From the NCBI GenBank assembly GCA_017474705.1, contig JAFVHC010000112.1, positions 1 through 7,012 of the forward strand: a stretch of DNA of 7,012 nucleotides. Direction: 5' to 3'. Position 1 is the first letter of the stretch; each line of letters starts with the position of its first letter. This DNA comes from Bacillota bacterium. GTDB taxonomy: Bacteria > Bacillota > Clostridia > Lachnospirales > Bianqueaceae. The notes under the pieces were generated by a model. The model searched no databases. It was not told the DNA's origin and was given only the letters and a program-made list of their open reading frames with translations. A program made the translations under genes and the position numbers. Shown in pieces: positions 1 through 6,178 of this stretch.

Positions 1-1128
1 GAGTACATGGGCGGCACTGCAGCATGTCACGCCATGTTGGAAGCGGTCTTTGCATCGCTGCCGGAAAGACAGGAAGAACTATGGACGGCGATGGCACCTG
101 AGGATTTCTTCATCGCCGGCCTCCATCAGGCATCCCAGGAGCGGCATCTTCTGATCGCACCTGTTTTCGCGTATGAATGTTCTACGGCGCAGGTACGCAG
201 CATCCTGAACCGTCTGGGTCAGCAGCCGGAGGGATCGGCCGCGTTCCTGCGGGAACTCAATCGACTGCGGCGGTATGATATCAACGAACTGCACCGCCTT
301 CTCGTGTTTATTCAGACGTGGATGGAAGGGGCAGAGGCCGGCATGGTCCGACAAGTCCAGTTCCAATGGAAGAGGAATATTACCGGAAACCGGCCGAGCA
401 TTACGATAGATCCGGAATCGGGTTTTTCCGGAGATCTTGAAAACCATATCGTGACACTGATCCGATATGGCAAGTGCAAAGAACTGCGGCAATACTTTAA
501 TGAGACTTTGTTTTCACGCCACAGTGAAGGTGCCAGCGGTCTGATCAACGTAAGGCAGATGCGCAGATACATGATCGGGGCGAATATGTACATGTCCCGG
601 GTGGCGGCGGCTGAGGGCGTCGATCTCCATCTGATCAGTGAATACGTCGATGTCTTTGGAGAGAGGATCGAGAATACGAGTGCTCTGTCCGATTTCAACC
701 ATCTTTTTCTCGAGTTCTCTTTGCGTTATACGCAGATGGTCGCGGACCTGACCTCATTATCCTCCAAGTCTCTGCTGGCCAACCAGGTGAACCGATATGT
801 ACAGTCCCATTTGTATGAGAGCATCCGACTGGAGGATATCGCGCGGGAGCTGAAGTACAGTAAGACCTATGTCAGTGCGGAATTCAAAAAAACCACCGGC
901 AGTACGGTGACCGATTTTATTCTGCGGAGCAAGGTACGGGAAGCCTGCTACCTTCTGGAGCAGCAGATGATGCCGGTCTTTGAGATCAGCGAAGCGCTTG
1001 GCTTTTATGATGCCAGCTATTTCATCCACGTGTTCAAAAAGTTCACGGACTGCACACCCGGCCGATTTGCGGATCGATATCAAGGCCTTAGGGCGCTGCA
1101 TGTTATTGAAAACAAGGATGGAATATGA
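1..1128 (+). CDS. AraC-family transcriptional regulator (5' end outside window)
   Basis: DNA-binding regulator with a C-terminal AraC/XylS double helix-turn-helix. Residue numbers count from the ATG at position 7. The DNA-binding domain covers about residues 258-362. Its first helix-turn-helix is near 276-296 (EDIARELKYSKTYVSAEFKK). The second is near 324-360, with the family signature around GFYDASYFIHVFKK followed by CTPGRFADRY. The first ~250 residues are a helical sensor-type region I cannot assign to a named ligand domain. Its layout resembles AraC-type regulators of surface proteins or sugar use in Bacillota, which is a weak inference. The frame is open to base 1 and only six bases precede the ATG at 7, so the true start probably lies upstream. 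It ends in TGA, 39 bases before the lipoprotein gene. As the first gene of a probable operon with a GH2 glycosidase, it may control that locus in response to a glycan. The DNA-binding call is firm; the ligand is unknown. Confidence 0.9.
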   Translation, partial: EYMGGTAACHAMLEAVFASLPERQEELWTAMAPEDFFIAGLHQASQERHLLIAPVFAYECSTAQVRSILNRLGQQPEGSAAFLRELNRLRRYDINELHRLLVFIQTWMEGAEAGMVRQVQFQWKRNITGNRPSITIDPESGFSGDLENHIVTLIRYGKCKELRQYFNETLFSRHSEGASGLINVRQMRRYMIGANMYMSRVAAAEGVDLHLISEYVDVFGERIENTSALSDFNHLFLEFSLRYTQMVADLTSLSSKSLLANQVNRYVQSHLYESIRLEDIARELKYSKTYVSAEFKKTTGSTVTDFILRSKVREACYLLEQQMMPVFEISEALGFYDASYFIHVFKKFTDCTPGRFADRYQGLRALHVIENKDGI

Positions 1129-1134
1129 TAACAT
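1106..1134 (+). promoter_or_regulatory. Possible sigma-A promoter with extended -10 for the lipoprotein gene
   Basis: TTGAAA at 1106-1111 is followed after 17 bases by TAACAT at 1129-1134, with TG at 1126-1127 placed as in an extended -10 element. Transcription would begin near 1141, leaving a short leader with the ribosome binding site at 1156-1160. The -10 hexamer matches consensus at only four of six bases and the element overlaps the end of the upstream gene, so this is tentative. It would let the lipoprotein and GH2 genes be transcribed without the regulator. Confidence 0.3.
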
Positions 1135-1167
1135 CCAACTGAACAATGAAAAGTCAGGAAATCACGT

Positions 1168-2421
1168 ATGAAAAAAAGATGGATTTGCTTCATAGCCCTG
1201 TGTTCGATAGTGCTGCTTGCTGCCTGCAGTAAGGAAGGCGGTCCTGGAGCCGGGTTTCCTTTCCGGCAGGAAGAGACGCAAAGCGAGGAGCCGGAGACTG
1301 CTTCCGTTCAGGAGGAAGTGTCTGTCCCGGACGAGACTTCACAGGAAGAGAGCAGTAGGCCTGAAAGCGGACCTGTGTCAAACGAAAGCCAGGAGCAAAC
1401 ACAGGAAGAGCAGGAAGAACGTCCTCGAGCCAAGGAGATCGGCACTTCGACAGAGACGGGTGAGATCCCCCTCATAGATCCCGAATCGAAGATCCTGTAT
1501 CAGATCAAAGAGGAAGAAGACGGTACCTTCAGTTCCTGGATCCTCTATCATTATGAAGAGGATGTGCTTTCTTTCACGGAAGATACCTTGCAGGACGTGA
1601 TCACGCATTATGACGCGGAAAGACGGGAATTGTTGATCGAAAACAGCGCGGGAGAGGTCGAAGAAGAATATCGTTATGACGCGGAGGGCAGCATCACCTA
1701 TCTGATGTCAGCCTATGAGATCACGGAGACGTTCCTGGATCATGATGGCAACATGGTCTATGCCATCACGCAGGAGGCGGGTCAGGCCGTCACATATGAC
1801 CTAGACGAGCAAGGCAGGATCACAAGTGCGCATGTGGACTCACCTGAGCAGGCCTATGATCTCGCGTTCCGGTATTCTGAAGATTGGCTCCATCTGGACG
1901 TATATAAGCAGACCGATGGTGAAGAACAGCCTTTCGCGGAGATCGAATATGATGGAAAAGGTCATATCATCCAGGAGATCGTGTACACCGCGGAAGGCGT
2001 GGAGACGACGACCACGGAATATACGGATGCGGGAAAACGCGCAATGCAGTTGATCGAGATCGATGGGCGTCTGTCACGGCGCACCGTGTATACCTATGAT
2101 GATCATGGTTTTTTGCAGTCCAACGTCATGGAGTGGGGCAACGGATCCTCGGCCGTTTTAGAGAATACACGGGATGCGGACGGCAAGGTCCTCGCCTGGG
2201 AGCGGATCTGGACCGAAGCGGATGGATCCGAAAGGAGGCGGATCAAGCAGGTCAATGAGTATAACGACCGCGGCGATGTGGTCAGAAGCTTTTGGATACG
2301 GACGGCCGCGGAGAGCGAGGCCAACAGAAAAGTGACTACATATTACTTATATGATTATGATGAGATCGACCCGGAAACGGATGAATCGTACCGTGTCGAA
2401 TGGCCGGAAGATTTTAGTTAA
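1168..2421 (+). CDS. Lipoprotein with acidic linker and YD-like repeats, function unknown
   Basis: Predicted surface lipoprotein of 417 residues. Residues 1-20 form a lipoprotein signal peptide: a KKR basic start, a hydrophobic core and the lipobox LAAC, with Cys20 as the lipidated residue. Residues ~21-95 are a Glu/Gln/Ser-rich linker of low complexity, a common spacer through the cell wall. From ~100 onward the protein is beta-strand-rich, with degenerate repeats of the form YD-x-x-G-x-I, for example YDAEGSITYL, YDLDEQGRITSA, YDGKGHIIQEI, YTYDDHGFLQS and YNDRGDVV. These resemble the YD repeats of RHS/wall-associated proteins, but they are few and there is no RHS core or toxin tip. The start is supported by AGGAA at 1156-1160, seven bases before the ATG, and by the signal peptide itself. 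The stop is TAA. The GH2 gene starts 21 bases later, so co-transcription is likely. Binding of glycan or of the cell wall is a guess from context; I do not recognise a named family. Confidence 0.88.
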   Translation: MKKRWICFIALCSIVLLAACSKEGGPGAGFPFRQEETQSEEPETASVQEEVSVPDETSQEESSRPESGPVSNESQEQTQEEQEERPRAKEIGTSTETGEIPLIDPESKILYQIKEEEDGTFSSWILYHYEEDVLSFTEDTLQDVITHYDAERRELLIENSAGEVEEEYRYDAEGSITYLMSAYEITETFLDHDGNMVYAITQEAGQAVTYDLDEQGRITSAHVDSPEQAYDLAFRYSEDWLHLDVYKQTDGEEQPFAEIEYDGKGHIIQEIVYTAEGVETTTTEYTDAGKRAMQLIEIDGRLSRRTVYTYDDHGFLQSNVMEWGNGSSAVLENTRDADGKVLAWERIWTEADGSERRRIKQVNEYNDRGDVVRSFWIRTAAESEANRKVTTYYLYDYDEIDPETDESYRVEWPEDFS

Positions 2422-2424
2422 TCA

Positions 2425-2432
2425 GGAAGGAG
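2425..2432 (+). promoter_or_regulatory. Strong ribosome binding site of the GH2 gene
   Basis: GGAAGGAG lies ten bases before the ATG at 2443 and just after the TAA of the lipoprotein gene. It fixes the GH2 start. The lack of room for a separate promoter between the two genes argues for a shared transcript. Confidence 0.75.
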
Positions 2433-2442
2433 CCACAGAACG

Positions 2443-3639
2443 ATGAAAGATCTTGCCCGTTATCGTGCAGCCTGGCACTCCAGCGCCGCGAATTATGACG
2501 AAACAGTCCATCTGACGACCATGCCCGTACCCATGGGATGGCGCAGTGCCGGAGCGGGAGAAGAATGGATCTATGTCGATCTCGGCGCGGCGTCACAGAT
2601 CGACGACGTGGAGGTTGTTTGGGGGGAGGCCTTTGCCCGTCGCTATGAGATCCAGCTGTCGGATGATGCTGTGCAATGGTGTACGGTTGCAGAAGCAGAA
2701 GGGACTCAAACAGAGGCCGTCCGCACGCGGATCACCGGCCAAGCCCGGTTCGTGCGCGTTCTTTGCACCGAAGCTGCTGCAGCTCATTATGAGATCCGCG
2801 AGATCCATGTGTGGGGCCAGAATGATCTGCAGTATGCACTTGCGCCGATGCCGGAGCCGGAGGCAGATGGAACGCAGAGGCTGACCGGCGGACGTTGGAC
2901 CATCGGCCGGGCGGAGCAGATCGCCCCCGACGGAGCAGCGCTCTCGCAGCCTGGATTTGATGATACGGACCTGCTGCCGGCCACCGTGCCGGGCACAGCT
3001 CTGGTCTCCTATCTGAATGCCGGCGCGATCCCGGATCCTGACTTCGATGATGATCAGTTCCAGATCTCCGAGGCCTTCTTTACTGCGGATTTCTGGTACC
3101 GCAATACGTTCCCCGTGCCCGCGGACCGAGAAGGACAGAGGGTCTATCTGGACTTTGACGCCATCAACTGGAAGGCGGACGTTTTCTTCAATGGTGTTTT
3201 CTTAAAGAACGAACTGAAGAACAGAGAGCATTCCATCGAAGGCGCATTCATCCGCAGCCATTTTGATGTGACGGATCTGGTGCGGTTTGGGGCTGACAAC
3301 GGTCTGGCCGTAAAGATCTATAAAAATGATACACCGGGTCCGGTCACGACGCAGGGCCTCGCGGAAGGTCCCGGCCCCAACGGCGGACCTCTCGGCGCTG
3401 ACAATCCCACGATTCACGCAGCGGTGGGCTGGGACTGGCTGCCCACGATCCGTGGCCGCGACATCGGTATCTATGGTGATGTATATCTTCGGTATTCCGG
3501 CTCGATGGAACTGGTCGATCCCTGGATGAAAACGGATCTGGAACTTCTGTCCCAGACATCCTCCAATCCGGCGAAGGACCTGATGGAGGATGCGCTGGTG
3601 ATCGAGCAGGGAAAAGAACCGAAAGCTTTCGACGGCTAG
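2443..3639 (+). CDS. GH2 enzyme, N-terminal part: discoidin module plus sugar-binding domain
   Basis: This 398-residue product would end at the TAG and lack the whole catalytic barrel, so it should have no glycosidase activity alone. Residues 1-125 are an F5/8C-like module: Trp33 in GWRS, then WIYVDLG, then a closing EIREIHVWG. Residues ~147-350 are the GH2 jelly-roll sugar-binding domain, with typical stretches such as ATVPGTALVSYLNAG, FWYRNTFPVP, INWKADVFFNGVFL, VGWDWLPTIRGRDIGIYGDVYL. The Ig-like domain opens at SMELVDPWMKTDLELL, and a second F5/8C module is just beginning (PKAFDG) when the TAG comes. The start at 2443 has a strong ribosome binding site. The N-terminus MKDLARYRAAW has no hydrophobic core, so no export signal is visible. 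The fragment might fold as a glycan-binding protein, but truncation inside the Ig-like domain makes instability more likely. Confidence 0.85.
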   Translation: MKDLARYRAAWHSSAANYDETVHLTTMPVPMGWRSAGAGEEWIYVDLGAASQIDDVEVVWGEAFARRYEIQLSDDAVQWCTVAEAEGTQTEAVRTRITGQARFVRVLCTEAAAAHYEIREIHVWGQNDLQYALAPMPEPEADGTQRLTGGRWTIGRAEQIAPDGAALSQPGFDDTDLLPATVPGTALVSYLNAGAIPDPDFDDDQFQISEAFFTADFWYRNTFPVPADREGQRVYLDFDAINWKADVFFNGVFLKNELKNREHSIEGAFIRSHFDVTDLVRFGADNGLAVKIYKNDTPGPVTTQGLAEGPGPNGGPLGADNPTIHAAVGWDWLPTIRGRDIGIYGDVYLRYSGSMELVDPWMKTDLELLSQTSSNPAKDLMEDALVIEQGKEPKAFDG

Positions 3640-3699
3640 CAGGGCCAGCAAGGTGATTCTTTCATCCTGGATCTTGGCGCATCGCATACCTTAGGCTGT

Positions 3700-6069
3700 G
3701 TGACTCTGATCTGGGGCACCGAGGCGGTCGGCGGCGCGGCGGATCTGGAATCCCGCTATCCGGCCGAGTTCCGGCTGGAACGTTCCATGGATGGTGTAAC
3801 ATGGAAGAATTTTGATGCGTATCCGGGCGGTCAGGTCGAACTGCGGTACCTTGGTATGCGTGATGCGGAACCGCATACAGGCAGAGACGTATTGGAAGGC
3901 CACTCGATCTCCGACAGCGTGCAAGGCGCGGACGCTAAGGTACAGATCGATCTGAGCTTCATTGGACGCGGAATGATCGAGCAGAGCATCTTCCAGCCGC
4001 AGAGCGGCCGCTATATTCGCTTCACCGTACTCAAACAGCGCACGCTGGGGGACAAAGAAGTGGACACCCGGGTCCGCGAGATCCGCATCTACGAACAAAG
4101 CCCGGAAGAGATCGAGCAGGGGATGAAGCATGATTTCGTGCTGGATACTTCCAAAGCGCAGCTGACCATGTGTGCCGAGGTACGCAACCGCGGCAGCGAA
4201 GTGCAGGAAGCGGAACTGACCGTGACCGTGGAACCAGGTGGCCTCAGTGAGACAATCCGCGTGCAGGTAGGACCCGGACAAGTAAGCCCTGTACGGGTGC
4301 CCATGCTTCTTCAGGATCCTCAGCTTTGGTGGCCGAACACCTATGGCGCACAGTTCCTGTATACTTGCAAGGCAGAGTTGAAGATGGGTGGAGCCGTAAG
4401 TGATGTGAAGACCTGGAAATTCGGTGTGCACCGGTTCGACTATCCGATAGACGGCGGCCTGCTGACCTTGTACTGCAACGGTGTCCGCATCGTGTGCAAA
4501 GGTGGTAACTGGGGCCTGGATGACGGCCTCAAGCGCGACACGCGCCGTGTGTATTTCGACAAGGTGCGGCTGCACGCGGAAGAGAACATGAACATGATCC
4601 GCAACTGGGTGGGTATGACAGGCCATCCTGCGTTCTATGAAGCCTGTGATCAGTACGGTATCCTGATCTGGGACGATTTCTGGCTGGCCAATCCCTTCGA
4701 CGGGCCGGAACCGAACGACAACGATCTCTTCCTGGAGAACGCGGCGGACAAGATCCGTGCGGTGCGCGGTCATGCAGCGTTGGCCTTGTACTGCGGCCGC
4801 AATGAAGGCAATCCGAACGACGTCCTGAACTCAGGCTTGAAGCAGTTGACCGATGCGTTGGACGGCACCCACCTGTATGTACCGCATTCCGCGGACGCCC
4901 CGGTGGGCAGCGGCGGTGGCTATGCATTGGCGGCGCCGGGCGGTGATAAAGGCATCAAACAGTACTTTGCCGATGTTTCTTCCACTGTCATCCGCAGTGA
5001 GCGCGGTGTACCCAACGTGCCGGAGCTGAGCAGCCTGAAACGGTTCCTGAAGCCGGAAAACCTGTGGCCGATCAGTGAAAGCTGGGCACTGCATGACTGG
5101 ACGTATCATTCCAATGGACCGGCCAACACCTATATGCAGGCGGTGGAGACCTATCTGGGCGGTGGTCTTGCGGTGCCGGTGGATCATATCAACCCCTTCG
5201 ATCAGAATGCAGGAGATATGATCCTGGCCTATAAAAAAGAATTGTACGAAATGATCCGCGAAAGTGCGGAGCTTTGGACCGTGGAAGACTTCTCCCGCGC
5301 TGCGCAGATGATCAATTACGACAACCACCGCGGTATGTTCGAGGCACTGGCTTCACGCCGTGCCGGCGGACTCCTCATGTGGATGAGCCAGTCCTCCTGG
5401 CCATCATTCATGTGGCAGACCTATGATTTCTATTTGGACGTCAATGGCGGCTATTTCGGCTGCAAAGCCGGTAACCAGGCGGTCAAGCCCGTCTTCGACC
5501 CACGGGATGGCGGCATCCTGCTGACCAATCAGACACCGTCCGACTATGAAAACGTCACATGTGTTACAGAGCTTTTCGATCTGAACGGTGCTTTGGTGGA
5601 TGAGCAGAAGTTCGACGTGGAGCATCTGGCATCCGATGCGTATGCAGTACCGGTACCCGGTCCGCGCTTTGAGCTTGCGCCGACGGACGTCGTCTTCTTC
5701 CGGCTCTCATTGTTTGATGAAGCAGGGCAGTTGTTGGGACAGAACCTGTACTGGCACAATTGGAAGCAGTATCAGGATTATCGTACAATGAATCGGATGC
5801 CGAAGGCGGAAGTTAAGATCAGTGCCTCTGAGGTCGATGCGGCGGAGAATATGCGCCGTTGGAACGTAACGCTGACCAACGGTCCTGTGCCTGCCGTCGG
5901 TGTGCGGCTGGGTCTTCTGGACGCGCAAGGTCGGAAAGTGCTGCCGACGTTCTACAGTGACAACTATGTTACCATGATGCCTGGTGAGACAAAGACTCTG
6001 GCAGTAGAATGCCATGCGGACACACTGACTGGCGCGGCGTCATGGTCGCTGGGCGGGTGGAACCTTTGA
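3700..6069 (+). CDS. GH2 enzyme, C-terminal part: second discoidin module, TIM barrel and Ig-like tail
   Basis: The coding sense runs in the same frame as the upstream half from 3640. The first possible start is a GTG at 3700, with no convincing Shine-Dalgarno sequence before it and lying inside an F5/8C strand (LGCVTLIWG), so independent translation is doubtful. The segment has the rest of the second F5/8C module (ending VREIRIYEQ), Ig-like strands up to the PQLWWPNTYG and FGVHRFDY motifs, and a retaining GH2 barrel. Barrel motifs are GGNWGLDDGL, MIRNWVGMTGHPAFYEACD and ILIWDDFWLANPFDGPEP. The likely acid/base Glu is at 4804-4806 in GRNEGNP and the nucleophile Glu at 4999-5001 in SERGVP. The tail carries LPTFYSDNYVTMMPGE and ends GGWNL, as in the last Ig fold of exo-beta-D-glucosaminidases. 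That favours exo-beta-D-glucosaminidase over beta-mannosidase, but specificity cannot be proved here. It ends in TGA and is followed by the terminator at 6111-6148. Confidence 0.85.
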   Translation: MTLIWGTEAVGGAADLESRYPAEFRLERSMDGVTWKNFDAYPGGQVELRYLGMRDAEPHTGRDVLEGHSISDSVQGADAKVQIDLSFIGRGMIEQSIFQPQSGRYIRFTVLKQRTLGDKEVDTRVREIRIYEQSPEEIEQGMKHDFVLDTSKAQLTMCAEVRNRGSEVQEAELTVTVEPGGLSETIRVQVGPGQVSPVRVPMLLQDPQLWWPNTYGAQFLYTCKAELKMGGAVSDVKTWKFGVHRFDYPIDGGLLTLYCNGVRIVCKGGNWGLDDGLKRDTRRVYFDKVRLHAEENMNMIRNWVGMTGHPAFYEACDQYGILIWDDFWLANPFDGPEPNDNDLFLENAADKIRAVRGHAALALYCGRNEGNPNDVLNSGLKQLTDALDGTHLYVPHSADAPVGSGGGYALAAPGGDKGIKQYFADVSSTVIRSERGVPNVPELSSLKRFLKPENLWPISESWALHDWTYHSNGPANTYMQAVETYLGGGLAVPVDHINPFDQNAGDMILAYKKELYEMIRESAELWTVEDFSRAAQMINYDNHRGMFEALASRRAGGLLMWMSQSSWPSFMWQTYDFYLDVNGGYFGCKAGNQAVKPVFDPRDGGILLTNQTPSDYENVTCVTELFDLNGALVDEQKFDVEHLASDAYAVPVPGPRFELAPTDVVFFRLSLFDEAGQLLGQNLYWHNWKQYQDYRTMNRMPKAEVKISASEVDAAENMRRWNVTLTNGPVPAVGVRLGLLDAQGRKVLPTFYSDNYVTMMPGETKTLAVECHADTLTGAASWSLGGWNL

Positions 6070-6085
6070 CCCGGAACAGAGGGGC

Positions 6086-6114
6086 TTGAAAGTATCTGCA
6101 ATAAGGAGTATAAT
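6086..6114 (+). promoter_or_regulatory. Near-consensus sigma-A promoter for mrp
   Basis: TTGAAA at 6086-6091 and TATAAT at 6109-6114 are separated by exactly 17 bases; only one of twelve positions differs from consensus. Transcription should start near 6120-6122, giving a leader of about 60 bases before the mrp ATG at 6179. The -10 box lies partly in the left arm of the terminator palindrome of the upstream gene. Confidence 0.75.
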
Positions 6115-6148
6115 GAAAAAACCTGCAAGATCAGCGGGTTTTTCATTA
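6111..6148 (+). terminator. Factor-independent terminator after the GH2 gene, possibly bidirectional
   Basis: The left arm at 6111-6126 (TAATGAAAAAACCTGC) pairs with the right arm at 6134-6148 (GCGGGTTTTTCATTA) around a seven-base loop AAGATCA, with one bulged A and one G-U pair. The G/C core CCTGC/GCGGG is followed directly by five T and preceded by an A run, the form of an intrinsic terminator that could work in either direction. It begins 41 bases after the GH2 TGA. A transcript started at the overlapping promoter would contain only the short core stem at its very 5' end, so it should not terminate there. Confidence 0.8.
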
Positions 6149-6165
6149 TGCAAGAAACAAGAAAC

Positions 6166-6170
6166 GAGGA
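6166..6170 (+). promoter_or_regulatory. Ribosome binding site deciding the mrp start at 6179
   Basis: GAGGA ends eight bases before the ATG at 6179 and lies downstream of the predicted transcription start. This supports 6179 over the in-frame ATG at 6113, which has AAGGAG at 6103-6108 but would fall outside a transcript begun at the 6086-6114 promoter. Confidence 0.65.
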
Positions 6171-6178
6171 ATCTTCCC

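Larger units (their letters stand above)
2443..6069 (+). pseudogene. GH2 exo-beta-D-glucosaminidase/beta-mannosidase-like gene interrupted by in-frame TAG
   Basis: A single reading frame of 1209 codons including the final TGA encodes one multidomain GH2 enzyme, but codon 399 (3637-3639) is TAG. Approximate order in full-length numbering: N-terminal F5/8 type C (discoidin-like) module 1-125; GH2 sugar-binding domain 147-350; first strands of the Ig-like domain 351-370; an inserted second F5/8C-like module 375-552; the rest of the Ig-like domain 565-660; TIM-barrel catalytic domain 665-960; and C-terminal Ig-like domains to 1208. Probable catalytic residues are Glu788 (acid/base, in GRNEGNP) and Glu853 (nucleophile, in SERGVP), both after the TAG. 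There is no signal peptide, so a full product would act in the cytoplasm on imported beta-linked hexosamine or mannose oligosaccharides. No frameshift is present; reading through one codon restores the gene. Whether it is a true pseudogene, a base-call error or a suppressed stop cannot be settled from this sequence. The two halves are described separately. Confidence 0.8.

Noticed and set aside
1267..1420. Repeated CAGGAAGAG units as a tandem repeat or CRISPR-like array
   Set aside because: The copies at 1267, 1342 and 1402 are short and irregularly spaced, and all lie in the Gln/Glu-rich linker of the lipoprotein. They are coding low complexity.
1168..2421. Lipoprotein as an RHS/YD-repeat polymorphic toxin
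   Set aside because: It is far too short, with only degenerate repeats, no RHS core motif, no C-terminal toxin domain and no following immunity gene.
3637..3639. TAG as a pyrrolysine codon
   Set aside because: Known pyrrolysine proteins in bacteria are methylamine methyltransferases and a few others. This is a loop of a binding module, and no pyl gene is visible; mutation or error is simpler.
3691..4773. 360-codon open frame on the minus strand opposite the GH2 gene
   Set aside because: The + strand here carries clear GH2 motifs. The antisense product is His/Arg/Val-rich with no recognisable domain and no ribosome binding site, so it is a by-product of GC-rich codon use.
3700..6069. Downstream GH2 half as an independently translated gene
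   Set aside because: No Shine-Dalgarno sequence precedes the GTG at 3700 or the ATG at 3787, and both starts lie inside a folded module; a single interrupted gene explains the data better.
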